A stretch of 64,000 nucleotides of DNA, from positions 48,719-112,718 of the forward strand of contig CAYMOX010000007.1 in the NCBI GenBank assembly GCA_964392245.1. Direction: 5' to 3'. How positions within the stretch are numbered: the first letter of the stretch is position 1; the number at the start of each line of letters is the position of its first letter. The stretch is from JAAUUJ01 sp964392245. Lineage in GTDB: Bacteria > Cyanobacteriota > Cyanobacteriia > Thermostichales > Thermostichaceae. The notes beneath the pieces are model-generated. The model ran no database searches. It saw only the letters and a list, made by a program, of their open reading frames with translations, and had not been told where the DNA came from. Both the position numbers and the translations under genes were made by a program. This document shows, piece by piece, positions 9,069-17,788 of this stretch.

Positions 9069-10355
9069 TTAGCCACCCTGAGGGGCAGATCCACTCTCCT
9101 GTCCGGGCGGTCCCCCACCCCCAGACATTTGGGCTTCGTCCACAATCGGGGCCTGATCAAAAATCTTTTGCAGTCCGGACACCACAATCTGTTCACCAGC
9201 TTCCAGTCCGGACAGCACTTCGTACTGGTTGTCCTGCAGTTGCCCCAATTGAACGGGCTTCTGGGCCGCGATCATGGAAGGAGGCCCTTCTTCAGGCCCT
9301 GTTCCTTCGCTAGGTTCCGCCGTGAACACAAAGGTTTGTCCGGCCAGGCGGGAGACCGCTGTAAAGGGAATCACTAGGCGCGGCTCTTCCTCCCAGATCA
9401 GACGCACCCGCACAAATTGAGAGGTGCGCAATTGCCCCTGGCTGTTATCAAACAGAGCTTTGGCCAGCACCGCCTGGGTGGCCGGATTCACCTCAGGTGC
9501 AATAAACGACACCTGACTGGTCAGGAGCACCGATCCCTCTGGCCCCAGCAGCTGCACAGGGGTGCCCAAGCGCAGCCGATCCGATGCTTCCAGAGGCACA
9601 TTGATGTCCACCTCCAGAATCTGATCCTGGACAATGGTGGTCAGCACAGTATTGGGGGTCACGTAATCCCCCTCCTTGACCAGCACCTCCCCCACTCGAC
9701 CCGCCAACGGGGCCGTGACCTGGTAAAAACGCAGTTCTACCTCCTCCTCCTGGGCCACTGCCTGGGCTTGCTCCAGATCCCGTTCTGCCTGGACAACCGC
9801 TGCTTCCAGGGCCCGGATCTGCTCCTTCTGGCTGGCCACATCCGCCTCCGCCCGCCGCAGATTGCGATTACTCTCGTCCAGGGCTTGACGGGAGATCACC
9901 CCTTCCGCCTGCAGTTCTAAATTCCGTTGCTGCTGACTGCGGCTAAATTCCAGCTCCGCTTCCAGGGCAGCAAGCGTGGCCTGAGCAGCACTTAAATTGC
10001 GACCGGCGTTATCCACATTGGCCTCAGCCACCTGGATCGCTGCCTTGCGGCTGGCCATCACCGCGTCCTGACGGGCGGTATCAATGCGAAAGAGGGGCTG
10101 CCCCGCCTGCACCTGATCCCCCAATTGCACCTGCACCTGGGTCAGCTGACCACTCACCTGGGGGTTGAGGGTGGCTACACTGCGGGAGTCCAGGTTGGCA
10201 ATCACAGAGGAACTGTCCTGGATCGGGGCGGTGCCCACAGTGGCAATCTGAACGGGGGTGGGCGGCGGTCCCTGCTGTTCAGCTTCCGCAGGCGGACCGG
10301 AACGACATCCTCCAAGCGTCAGAACACTGAGCATCAGTAAAAACTTAAACATCAT
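9069..10355 (-). CDS. RND efflux periplasmic adaptor (membrane fusion protein), lipoprotein
   Basis: A 428-residue adaptor that bridges the pump to an outer-membrane channel. MMFKFLLMLSVLTLGGC is a lipoprotein signal with a lipobox Cys, which fixes the start near 10355; a longer in-frame reading back to 10478 would bury that signal. After it come the barrel-sandwich half GQLTQVQVQLGDQVQAGQPL, a long coiled-coil hairpin (about residues 95-200, rich in Ala/Glu/Gln), the second sandwich half APLAGRVGEVLVKEGDYV, a beta-barrel and a membrane-proximal domain. The C-terminal tail is Gly/Pro-rich. It is first in the operon with the RND pump. Confidence 0.92.
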   Translation of the reverse strand: MMFKFLLMLSVLTLGGCRSGPPAEAEQQGPPPTPVQIATVGTAPIQDSSSVIANLDSRSVATLNPQVSGQLTQVQVQLGDQVQAGQPLFRIDTARQDAVMASRKAAIQVAEANVDNAGRNLSAAQATLAALEAELEFSRSQQQRNLELQAEGVISRQALDESNRNLRRAEADVASQKEQIRALEAAVVQAERDLEQAQAVAQEEEVELRFYQVTAPLAGRVGEVLVKEGDYVTPNTVLTTIVQDQILEVDINVPLEASDRLRLGTPVQLLGPEGSVLLTSQVSFIAPEVNPATQAVLAKALFDNSQGQLRTSQFVRVRLIWEEEPRLVIPFTAVSRLAGQTFVFTAEPSEGTGPEEGPPSMIAAQKPVQLGQLQDNQYEVLSGLEAGEQIVVSGLQKIFDQAPIVDEAQMSGGGGPPGQESGSAPQGG

Positions 10356-10467
10356 GCTGGATCCGCCTTTATACTTAGAGCTAGAGGAGATCAACCCCCT
10401 AGACTCCGCGATCGATCTTGCAGCCACCTTAGTGGCAAGCAGGGCAAAGACTTCTGTGAAATAGCGC

Positions 10468-10497
10468 TTGATTTTCAATCAGGAAATCAGGTACCAT
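10468..10497 (+). promoter_or_regulatory. Candidate promoter for pyrE
   Basis: TTGATT at 10468-10473 and TACCAT at 10492-10497 are separated by 18 bases and end 31 bases before the chosen pyrE start. A small inverted repeat, GATT-TTC-AATC, overlaps the upstream element. Read by eye only. Confidence 0.3.
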
Positions 10498-10528
10498 TCG
10501 CTGCCCGATGTTTTTGTGAGTGCTGGGC

Positions 10529-11152
10529 ATGTCCCTCTATCTACTGGATCAGGCGCTGCCCACGTTATCCATTGCCCAACAGCAGCAGGCTTTGCTCACC
10601 TTGCTCTGTGTTCTGGCCTATCGCGAGGGAGACTACGCCCTCACCTCTGGTCGCCGTAGCAGCTATTACATCAATTGCAAAACGGTGACCTTGCATCCTC
10701 AGGGAGCCTTTCTGGTGGGTCAGTGTCTGCTGCATCAGCTACCTCCTGAAACCGAGGCCGTGGCAGGCATGACCCTGGGGGCGGATCCGATTCTCACCGC
10801 TGTGAGTTTGGCCTCTGTGTATCAAACCCCACCAGCACCTCTGCAAAACCTGCCTGCGCTGATCGTTCGCAAACAACCCAAAGGACATGGGACCCAGGCC
10901 TGGCTGGAGGGGCTGACCCTTGCCCCCAACACCTGTGTCTGGATCCTGGAAGACGTGGTGACCACGGGCGGCTCAGCTTTACGGGCTGCAGAGCGCGTCC
11001 AGGCAGCGGGATACAGAGTGGGAGGAATTCTGGCCCTGCTGGATCGTTTGGAGGGAGCCGCAGAGGCTTGTGCTCAGGCAGGATCGCCCTTTCAGACTCT
11101 GTTTACCATTGATCAGTTGCGGCACCACCATCACCAGTTGCAGGGGATCTAA
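10529..11152 (+). CDS. pyrE: Orotate phosphoribosyltransferase
   Basis: A 207-residue enzyme of pyrimidine synthesis that joins orotate and PRPP to give OMP. The PRPP-binding signature is clear in WILEDVVTTGGSALRAAE. LTSGRRSSYYINCK matches the N-terminal substrate loop of PyrE (typically LxSGxxSxYYxD/N). VRKQPKGHGTQ is the mobile loop with the catalytic Lys. The ATG at 10529 is preferred; an in-frame GTG lies 9 bases upstream, and no strong Shine-Dalgarno decides between them. It diverges from the RND operon and is followed by an asparaginase gene in the same direction. Confidence 0.93.
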   Translation: MSLYLLDQALPTLSIAQQQQALLTLLCVLAYREGDYALTSGRRSSYYINCKTVTLHPQGAFLVGQCLLHQLPPETEAVAGMTLGADPILTAVSLASVYQTPPAPLQNLPALIVRKQPKGHGTQAWLEGLTLAPNTCVWILEDVVTTGGSALRAAERVQAAGYRVGGILALLDRLEGAAEACAQAGSPFQTLFTIDQLRHHHHQLQGI

Positions 11153-11219
11153 GCTGCTGAAATGCATGCAGAGACCTCAGAATTGCCGTAGGCTAGGGAA
11201 GCAATTTCCCTCGATACCC

Positions 11220-12179
11220 ATGTTCATGGATCCTCATTCCCCCAGCTCGGAATTTAGTGTTCATGTATTGCGGGAGGGACTGATCGAATCTGTCCATCGT
11301 TGTCAGGCGGTGGTAGCGGATGAGCGAGGGCGAATTTTAGCCAGTGCAGGATCCAGTTCAGCAGCGATTTTTGCCCGCTCCGCCCTCAAACCCTTCCAGG
11401 CCATGGCAGTCCTTTCCACTGGGATCCATGAGCGCTATCAGCTCTCAGATAAGGATCTGGCCGTTATGTGCAGCTCTCATCAGGGGAGCCGACAACATGC
11501 GCGTCAGGTGTTTGCCATGCTCTGGCGGGCTGATCTAGAGGCGGATCACCTGCTCTGCCCAACACCCGCTAACACGCCCAGCCCCCTCTGCCACAATTGT
11601 TCCGGTAAACATGCGGGAATGCTTCTGGCCAGCCGCAGTCAGAACTGGAGTCTGCATGATTATCCTCAGCGCCAACATCCGGTGCAGAAATTGATCCGCT
11701 CTCAGCTGGCCGATCTCCTGCATATGCCTGCGGATGAGTTCCTGGCGGCCCGCGACGATTGTGGAGTTCCCACCTATCAACTGCAATTGGGGCAGATGGC
11801 CAGTCTCTATGCCCAGCTGACAGCAGGACAGCGAGCCGATCTGGAGGTGCTGAGCCGCGCCATGACGCAGTTTCCGGAAATGGTGGCAGGCCCAGATCGC
11901 TTTGACACTGTGCTGATGCAGGCCAGCGGGGGCACGGTGGTCAGTAAATCAGGAGCGGAAGGGATCCAGTGTGTTGGGCGCTGTGGGCAGCGTTTGGGTC
12001 TGGCCATTAAGGTCAACGATGGGGCGGCACGGGCCAAGTATGCCCTCACCATTCACCTGCTCAGACAGATGGGCTGGATCACACCTGCCACTGCCGAATC
12101 GCTGTCGGAAAAGTTTTGTCACCCAGGCAGCTACACCCGTCTTGAGGTTGATGGCGAATGGGATCTGGGTTACTCGTAA
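11220..12179 (+). CDS. L-asparaginase II family protein
   Basis: A 319-residue protein of the thermolabile asparaginase family (Rhizobium AnsA type), predicted to hydrolyse L-asparagine to aspartate and ammonia. Family-like stretches are VHVLREGLIESVHRCQAVV, FARSALKPFQA, MCSSHQGS, HNCSGKHAGML, DDCGVP and the closing KVNDGAARA. The ATG at 11220 is chosen because upstream in-frame sequence overlaps the pyrE end and is not conserved-looking. The tail is short: the protein ends soon after DGEWDLGYS, and its last 10 bases overlap the convergent ycf66 gene. It is 67 bases behind pyrE, so cotranscription is possible. Confidence 0.88.
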   Translation: MFMDPHSPSSEFSVHVLREGLIESVHRCQAVVADERGRILASAGSSSAAIFARSALKPFQAMAVLSTGIHERYQLSDKDLAVMCSSHQGSRQHARQVFAMLWRADLEADHLLCPTPANTPSPLCHNCSGKHAGMLLASRSQNWSLHDYPQRQHPVQKLIRSQLADLLHMPADEFLAARDDCGVPTYQLQLGQMASLYAQLTAGQRADLEVLSRAMTQFPEMVAGPDRFDTVLMQASGGTVVSKSGAEGIQCVGRCGQRLGLAIKVNDGAARAKYALTIHLLRQMGWITPATAESLSEKFCHPGSYTRLEVDGEWDLGYS

Positions 12180-12973
12180 ACATACCCCTGTTCGCCGTTG
12201 TCCTCTTCGTCTACGGTTTCTACAGACTCCACCTGGATCACGCGGCGGGGTGGCCGGGATTGATCTTCCTCTTCCTCTTCGTCGGGGAGACGGGGGGGTT
12301 GTTGGGGACGGGGGGCCGCAGGACGAGGGCGGCGGGCGCGATCTTCACCTCCGTTATCACGGGAACGGCGATCGGGGGCTGCTCCTTCGCCATTTAGAGT
12401 TTCCGTTTCATCCCAGGTGTCCTCTACGTAGATATCCCGAACCTCCTCGTCAGGTGGAGCTGGGCGGGAGGGGCGGCGAGGACGGACAGAGGTATCGGCC
12501 ACCAGCTGAGGTCGGGTGCGGGAGCGGGTGGTACGGCGTTTTTCCTCCCGACTTTCAAAAGTTCGGCTGGCTTCGGAGGCGGATCGCATTCGCACCCCCT
12601 GAGTCTGGCCTGCCACCCGAGCTCGCCCCGTTTCATAAGAAGATTCGGGTTTGTAGGTGCGGGTGAATCCCTCCCGTCGCGGTTGTCCCTGCACCTGTCG
12701 TGATTTGGTCACTAGCTGGAGCCGCAAACGAAAGGTTTCGATTGCAAAGAACCCTGCCATGACCACGAGCAAAACCTGGGCAAAAAAGAGCAGAGGGATC
12801 AGTCGATACCCCTCCAGAAACAGGCATAATCCGTAGATGATGCCCATAACAGCAAAGACAACATCGTACTCACGCGCAGCATCGGGTTTGAGATAGCGGA
12901 TCACAAAGACCATTGCGCTGGCGATAATCACGAGCGCCCCCATGAGAAAGGCAGGATTCGTGGTTAAAAACAT
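12170..12973 (-). CDS. Ycf66 family membrane protein
   Basis: A 267-residue protein. The first about 95 residues hold three hydrophobic helices with the Ycf66 pattern (ALVIIASAMVFVIRYLKP, YDVVFAVMGIIYGLCLFLEG, FFAQVLLVVMAGFFAIETFR). The C-terminal 170 residues are disordered, full of Arg, Glu, Pro and Asp, and differ entirely in composition from the membrane part. Ycf66 is shared by cyanobacteria and some plastids; its role is unsettled. The stop codon lies inside the end of the convergent asparaginase gene (10 bases of overlap). Confidence 0.88.
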   Translation of the reverse strand: MFLTTNPAFLMGALVIIASAMVFVIRYLKPDAAREYDVVFAVMGIIYGLCLFLEGYRLIPLLFFAQVLLVVMAGFFAIETFRLRLQLVTKSRQVQGQPRREGFTRTYKPESSYETGRARVAGQTQGVRMRSASEASRTFESREEKRRTTRSRTRPQLVADTSVRPRRPSRPAPPDEEVRDIYVEDTWDETETLNGEGAAPDRRSRDNGGEDRARRPRPAAPRPQQPPRLPDEEEEEDQSRPPRRVIQVESVETVDEEDNGEQGYVYE

Positions 12974-13111
12974 GGCAAAGCATCCTGAGTCAAGGCAGAG
13001 AGGTAAGCTCTGGACGGGTTTATCTTAACATCTGACCGTTCCGACCCCGTTCAGCCTCTCTGGAGAAGCGGAGCAGTGTTCAGAAGCCCAACTTCCCAGA
13101 TCCTGAAGTGT

Positions 13112-13528
13112 TCAGGACGTTAGGTTCCTGGCTTCCAGCGAAGAGTACTGCAGAGACTGGGTCTCCAGATCGGGCCGTAACTCTTTCGCTCCCCGCAAAT
13201 AGACATGATGAATCTGGGAGCGTGGCCGCTGAGTGTTAATCTGCATCAGCACCCGAATACAACAGGCCAGCCCGCCGGTAACCTGCATCTGCTGGAGATC
13301 AAGGAGAGGTACCTGATCCCAGCCAGGACGGGAGCGCGCCACCTGAGCGGGGTAAATCGTATTCAGATCAGGAGTAACGGAAAAAATCACATTCACAACA
13401 TCGTCCATCTCCACGGGATTGCGATCCAGGAGATGATCGAGGAGCTCAGTTACGGCTTCGGCAATGGACTGAGGTGTGTTGGCCGCAGCTGTTGTGGCTC
13501 CTCGAATGGCTCTCACCCTTTCCACCAT
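13112..13528 (-). CDS. aroH: Chorismate mutase, AroH type
   Basis: A 138-residue enzyme converting chorismate to prephenate for Phe/Tyr synthesis. It aligns along its whole length with the trimeric Bacillus subtilis enzyme: RAIRGATT (Arg7), SVTPDLNTIYPAQVAR, QMQVTGGLACCIRVLM (Arg90) and HHVYLRGAKELRPD. Two active-site positions differ: where B. subtilis has Cys75 and Glu78 this protein has Asp and Gln. The start at 13528 (MVERVRAIRG) is fixed by the family; a longer reading frame upstream is not conserved-looking. It lies 82 bases downstream of the TonB-like gene on the same strand. Confidence 0.93.
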   Translation of the reverse strand: MVERVRAIRGATTAAANTPQSIAEAVTELLDHLLDRNPVEMDDVVNVIFSVTPDLNTIYPAQVARSRPGWDQVPLLDLQQMQVTGGLACCIRVLMQINTQRPRSQIHHVYLRGAKELRPDLETQSLQYSSLEARNLTS

Positions 13529-13610
13529 GGCAACACCTGATCCTCTGATCCCTTGTGATCGCAACCCCTGAGGAAAGTTGCTGGGAAAATTATACTGGCT
13601 AGGTGAAACC

Positions 13611-14672
13611 TTACTCCGGCCCCACCAGGCTGGCGCGTGTCTCTCGGCCACTCAAAATATCAAGACGAAAGGTTAGCGAGGGGCTGACGTTTCCCTCCGG
13701 AAGGGGTTGAAATGGGGCAGCACGGCGAATGGAACTGACCACCGCACTATCCACCAGATCATCTCCGGATGAGTCAGCCACCAGAATTTTCTCAAGACTA
13801 CCATCGGCCCGTAGAGTCAGATTGACACGAGTGAGATGGCTGTCATGATTGGTGGACTGGATCAGCCACTGCTGCTGAATCTCTGTCTGCAGGTGGGCCA
13901 GGTATGCTCCCCATTGCAGATCCGCTTTAGCCGCCAGATTCGCGGGTCCTGGGGAAGGCTGACGGGTATGGGCCAGACCTGATATTTCTCCTGCTGTCCC
14001 CTTCTGGGCCTGGGGGGGCGGGGTCGATACAGGAGCGGGGGGCACCACAGGGGCCTGAACCGATGGAGCTGAAGCGGATCTAGGCAACGGGGGGGGAACA
14101 GATCGGGAGGTTGCCGCCACCAGCTTCTCCAGATGGGCCTGGTAGTGATCCAAATGATGCCTCTGCTCTGGGTATTGGGTCTGCCATTCCTGCACCAACG
14201 CCAGAGCCTGTGCCCAGTCCTGGGAGGCCACCGCCTGTTGTAAGTGGTTGAACCAGAGGGTTTGGGACAAAGATTGTGAGGATTGAGCAGCAGCACCCAT
14301 AGGGGCAACCGCAGTTGGAGAGACTGCCCCCGATCCCCCCACCGACTGTTCCTCCTGAAGCAGATCTTGGGGACCCGTAGCCTCTGCTGCTGCCATTGAG
14401 AGAACGTCTGGTTCTGCTGGAGGTTCCTCTGGCTGCTCTTCTGGGAGAGGGATCAGGCGAAACTCTAGCCATTCCTGCCTTTGTGGCTGAGCATGGGAAA
14501 GCAAGATCACCCAGACAACAGCTGCAGCAGAATGAAGAAGAAGCGATAAAACCAAAGAATAAACAAGCTCAAACTCAACTTGCTTCCCCTGCTGGCCAGA
14601 GCGGAATTTCAAGTCCTCAACCTTCTCCCTGCCTGACATGGCACCGTTCCATGTTTGCCAGTTCCCGATCAT
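13611..14672 (-). CDS. TonB-like protein with C-terminal TonB/TolA domain
   Basis: A 353-residue envelope protein. A short cytoplasmic N-terminus is followed by one membrane helix (about residues 36-58, VYSLVLSLLLHSAAAVVWVI). A long Pro/Ala/Gln-rich periplasmic linker follows, and a TonB-type C-terminal domain (from about residue 250, YLAHLQTEIQQQWLI, VNLTLRADGSLEKI, SGDDLVDSAVVSSIRRAAPF). TonB proteins carry energy from the inner membrane to outer-membrane transporters. No ExbB/ExbD or receptor gene is nearby. The start is uncertain: an ATG at 14639 (MSGREKVEDL) is also plausible. Confidence 0.82.
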   Translation of the reverse strand: MIGNWQTWNGAMSGREKVEDLKFRSGQQGKQVEFELVYSLVLSLLLHSAAAVVWVILLSHAQPQRQEWLEFRLIPLPEEQPEEPPAEPDVLSMAAAEATGPQDLLQEEQSVGGSGAVSPTAVAPMGAAAQSSQSLSQTLWFNHLQQAVASQDWAQALALVQEWQTQYPEQRHHLDHYQAHLEKLVAATSRSVPPPLPRSASAPSVQAPVVPPAPVSTPPPQAQKGTAGEISGLAHTRQPSPGPANLAAKADLQWGAYLAHLQTEIQQQWLIQSTNHDSHLTRVNLTLRADGSLEKILVADSSGDDLVDSAVVSSIRRAAPFQPLPEGNVSPSLTFRLDILSGRETRASLVGPE

Positions 14673-14732
14673 GGTCGCGAGGGTGCCGTCGTGCAGACCC
14701 CGTTGAGTAGGGGCGGAACCCAGCTGGTCGCA

Positions 14733-14805
14733 TGGAGAGTAGGGGATTCGAACCCCTGACCTCTGCGGTGCGATCGCAGCGCTCTACCAACTGAGCTAAC
14801 TCCCC
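14733..14805 (-). tRNA. tRNA-Ala (anticodon CGC)
   Basis: A 73-base cloverleaf can be folded on the minus strand. The acceptor GGGGAGT pairs with ACTCTCC (one G-T pair), the D arm is GCTC-AGTTGGTA-GAGC, the anticodon arm is CTGCG-ATCGCAC-CGCAG with anticodon CGC, and the T arm is AGGGG-TTCGAAT-CCCCT. The discriminator is A and the 3' CCA is not encoded. The octamer GCGATCGC, the HIP1 palindrome of cyanobacteria, spans the anticodon stem and loop. Confidence 0.96.
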
Positions 14806-14835
14806 CCTGCCATCACTTTATCAAAGTCAATTGAT

Positions 14836-14864
14836 GAAAAGACCCCCTCGCCAGGCTGAGGGGG
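14836..14864 (-). terminator. Rho-independent terminator of petF
   Basis: On the minus strand a 7-base-pair stem CCCCCTC/GAGGGGG (14858-14864 with 14843-14849) encloses an 8-base loop and is followed by TCTTTTC. It lies about 60 bases after the petF stop and before the tRNA gene. Confidence 0.8.
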
Positions 14865-14922
14865 AAAGGGCTCTACATCCTGATGCAAGCAACCTATCCC
14901 ACACATCTGCGGGGAATCGGGG

Positions 14923-15222
14923 TTAATAGAGCTCCTCTTCCTGATGAGTAATGATCGTGCAATCAGAAGTGGGGTAGGCCACACAGGTGAGCACATAACC
15001 CGCTTCGATTTGATCATCATCCAGGAAGGACTGATCGCTCTGGTCAACAGTGCCACTGACTATCTTGCCTGCACAGGTGGAGCAAGCCCCAGCACGGCAG
15101 GAGTAGGGTAAGTCATAGCCCTGCTCTTCAGCTACATCGAGAATGTACTCATCGTCAGGGACATCCAGCGTGACGTCGAGGCCCTCGGCTTCGTTCATCA
15201 AGCGAACCTTATAGGTAGCCAT
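14923..15222 (-). CDS. petF: Plant-type [2Fe-2S] ferredoxin
   Basis: A 99-residue soluble electron carrier that accepts electrons from photosystem I and feeds FNR, nitrite reductase and other enzymes. The cluster ligands are in CRAGACSTCAGK plus a distal Cys in VLTCVAYP. The start MATYKVRLMN and the end EEELY are typical of photosynthetic ferredoxin I. GGAG lies about 9 bases before the ATG. It is monocistronic: a promoter-like sequence upstream and a strong terminator downstream bracket it. The product could be one of several ferredoxin paralogues in the genome. Confidence 0.95.
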   Translation of the reverse strand: MATYKVRLMNEAEGLDVTLDVPDDEYILDVAEEQGYDLPYSCRAGACSTCAGKIVSGTVDQSDQSFLDDDQIEAGYVLTCVAYPTSDCTIITHQEEELY

Positions 15223-15300
15223 CTGGTAATCTCCAGAGAAACATCCATTCCTCATCCTGCCACTGTTCGGACAGGGATCAAGCACGAGACCGAGAAAATC

Positions 15301-15329
15301 TACTTATTCACATTTCTACACTCAGGCAA
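15301..15329 (-). promoter_or_regulatory. Candidate petF promoter
   Basis: On the minus strand TTGCCT (15329-15324) and TAAGTA (15306-15301) are separated by 17 bases, about 80 bases upstream of the petF ATG. Assigned by eye. Confidence 0.35.
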
Positions 15330-15657
15330 AAATCCTTCGGGCAGATCAGGAGGGGCTTTCGACCGTGAAATTGCAACCCTATAGAGATGAATCGTCAGAG
15401 GGATCCGAACAGCAACTGGATTGGAGCAGTTTCCTCAGTTCACTGGGTTTCAGGAGAAAAATCTAGGCAAGACTTGTCAACTTGACGTCTCCTGCTTGTA
15501 TGATTAGCTGAGTGAGTAACTCTCGCTGACCCTAATGTGTTAAACCTTGTTGCTTAGCGTTGGCCCACAAAGGTCAGTTGCGTTAAGCAGGCCTGTAGGG
15601 TAAATTTACATGGGTGTTCAGCTCAGCCTGGATATTTTCTGGTAATGAGGAGAGAAA
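15330..15657. other. Intergenic region upstream of the lipoprotein cluster
   Basis: No gene seen. It holds the palindrome GTCAA-C-TTGAC at 15476-15486. TTGTCA at 15474 and TATGAT at 15499 are a possible promoter with a rather long 19-base spacer. A leader of about 150 bases follows, ending in the strong ribosome-binding site GAGGAGAG just before the ATG at 15658. Confidence 0.5.
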
Positions 15658-17746
15658 ATGAACGGAAATAGTCCGAAATGGCTGCTCAGGTCGCTAGGCT
15701 CCATGGCTCTGGTGTCTGTTGCAGTTTTGATGCCTGTCTTTTTGGTCGGCTGTGGAGATGACGAAGGTACCAGTGTGGTCACCCCCACACCTACTCCCAC
15801 TCCCCCGCCGCCCCCGCCCCCACCACCGCCCCCACCGCCCCCACCGCCAACTCCCACCCCCACTCCACCTCCTCCAACCGCCTTTGACGCCATTTTCGAG
15901 CCTGGCGACATTGTTGCTGGTGGTGCAGTGATCACCGACTTCATTGCAAGTGAAGGGGCCGACGTTGACGGCGACGGGACGATTGAGATCGGCTTGGTCG
16001 GAGAGATTCAAGAAGCTATCATCATCAGCCGCAGCGGCGTTTTGGTCGCTAGTGCAGGTGGCGATCGTACTGATGCCGTTTTGAAGGGCTTCAGTGTTGC
16101 TGGTAGCGCGACTGGAACGGGTGCTCCCATCACTGTTAACAACAATGCTCTGGACGTCACCATCGAAAACCTGACCATCGACAACGACACCCAGGACGAA
16201 GATCCTGAAGTTTGTATCGATGCTGAGTTTGCGACTGAGCTGGCCGTCAACGGCGTTGAGTGTATTGTTGCTGAAACCTTCGAGAATCCTCAGCAGCAGG
16301 GTATCGGTATCCTCTTCGGCACCAGCGCTGCTGGCTTTGAAGCTGAAGTTCTGGACGTTACCAACAGCCAGTTCGACATCAACGGTGGACCTGACTCCGC
16401 CTCTGTCTTCCTGGGTGGCAACAACGACGGTATCCAGTTCACCACCACCGGCTCCGATCACATTCTGACCAACGTGGGATCTGGCTCTGCACCAGTCATC
16501 ATCGCTGACGAAGTGATCGACATCAACCTGTTTGTGGGTACTGGCAACACCTTCGCTGGTGGCGATTATGTCATCCGCGATCCTCAGCAAAAGGGCTTCC
16601 AGTCTGGACCTGAGAAAGATGGTGTGCTGGCTCTCGGCTTTGCTGGCAACAGCAACACTGGCAACATCTACTACCTGATCAACGATGCCATTAGCGAAGC
16701 TGCCGCTGGCGGCGTGGTCACCGTTGGTCCTCTGGGAGCTGCTGGTGCTGATAACGAGTTTCTCTTTATCAATGTGCCTGGTCTGACCGTTACCTCTCTG
16801 TTTGGTCCTACCGAAACCTACATCGGTGGTGCCAAGATCCTGGCTGACGATGTCACCCTGGGTGGTAACTCTCCTGGAACCGGCGAGGGTCGTGGTTTCA
16901 CCATCACCTCTACAAGCGGCGACTTTGGCCTGGCTGGCTTTGTCGATGGCTTTGGCGGTGGCTACCAGGTGGCTCTGGGTGAGTGCGACAACGTGTCCTT
17001 CGTGCCTGTGATCAAGGCTACGGTTCAGTTCAACGTGTTTGCAACTCCTTCCGAGAACGACGACTACTACGCGGTTGCCATCTGCGACCTGTCTGCAACC
17101 ACTGACTTCGGTATCTTCAACAACGTCATTGCAGGTTACACCCTGGGTGGCGTGTTTGCTCAGAACACCGCAGTTCGTGGCGTGGCTATCCGTGGCAACA
17201 TCTTCAACGATGGCATCATCNNNNNNNNNNNNNNNNNNNNNNNNNNNNNNNNNNNNNNNNNNNNNNNNNNNNNNNNNNNNNNNNNNNNNNNNNNNNNNNN
17301 NNNNNNNNNNNNNNNNNNNNACTGGCAACGTCTTCAACGAAGCTGGTAACTATGTGGCAGGTCAGAGCGTGATCTACCAGGCCCTCAACTTCCTCGATCC
17401 CGCTGTGGGTAACGTCCTGCAGGGTGAGGGAACGATTCTGGTGGCCTTCCGCGCCGATGGCAATGGTTCTCAGGGTGGCAATACCATCCGTCCTAACGGC
17501 GGTTTTGTAACCCCAGCTGATCAGTTCAACTTCGGTTTCTGCGGACGCGATGAAGTGATCGACATCAACCCGATCCTGGCTGCTCCTGCACCGCTGCTGT
17601 TGAACTTCGTGGATGCTGGTGGCTTCTTCACCACTGCACCTGGCATCTACGGGATTCCTGAGTCTGGTCTCTGCACTGAGCTGAGCTCGGGTGGTATCCC
17701 CGTCTTCGACTTCCCGCTCCCCGAGGGCGTGATGTTCCCCAACTAA
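15658..17746 (+). CDS. Secreted lipoprotein, proline-rich linker plus probable beta-helix; interrupted by assembly gap
   Basis: The product starts with a lipoprotein signal (MALVSVAVLMPVFLVGC, Cys at about 32). A low-complexity linker of Thr-Pro repeats around a run of 16 prolines follows (about residues 42-73). The rest is rich in Gly, Asn, Asp, Val and Ile with short strands such as VTIENLTIDN, FEAEVLDVTNSQFDIN and RGVAIRGNIFNDG. This suggests a right-handed beta-helix of the kind found in surface proteins and polysaccharide-active enzymes; no catalytic motif is evident. The 100-N gap splits the gene. The frames before and after differ by one, as expected when N's stand for an unknown length, and the downstream part (TGNVFNEAGNYVAGQ to a stop at 17746) clearly continues it. 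Codon use is strongly biased to CTG, AAC, GAC and ATC, which may mean high expression. Confidence 0.8.
17221..17320. other. Assembly gap (100 N)
   Basis: Exactly 100 undetermined bases. The coding sequence on both sides carries similar coil motifs (RGNIFNDG before, TGNVFNEAG after), so the break may reflect an internal repeat that collapsed during assembly. Confidence 0.99.
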
Positions 17747-17788
17747 GATTCAACCCTTAGTTGATCGGCTAGTTCAATAACCAGGATG

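Noticed and set aside
10258..10478. N-terminal extension of the RND adaptor to 10478
   Set aside because: It would place 41 residues ahead of a clear lipoprotein signal peptide, which must be N-terminal.
15780..15870. C-rich tandem tract considered as a CRISPR or microsatellite
   Set aside because: It encodes the Thr-Pro/poly-Pro linker of the lipoprotein in frame; no spacer pattern exists. No CRISPR array was seen anywhere.
15694..17337. A 547-codon open frame antisense to the beta-helix-like lipoprotein gene
   Set aside because: It spans the N gap, has the composition expected from reading a GC-ending codon-biased gene backwards, and has no signal or ribosome-binding site.
17039..17746. 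Treating the sequence after the N gap as a separate gene
   Set aside because: The frame upstream of the gap in this reading is a shadow; the downstream part continues the lipoprotein, the frame change being an artefact of the N length.
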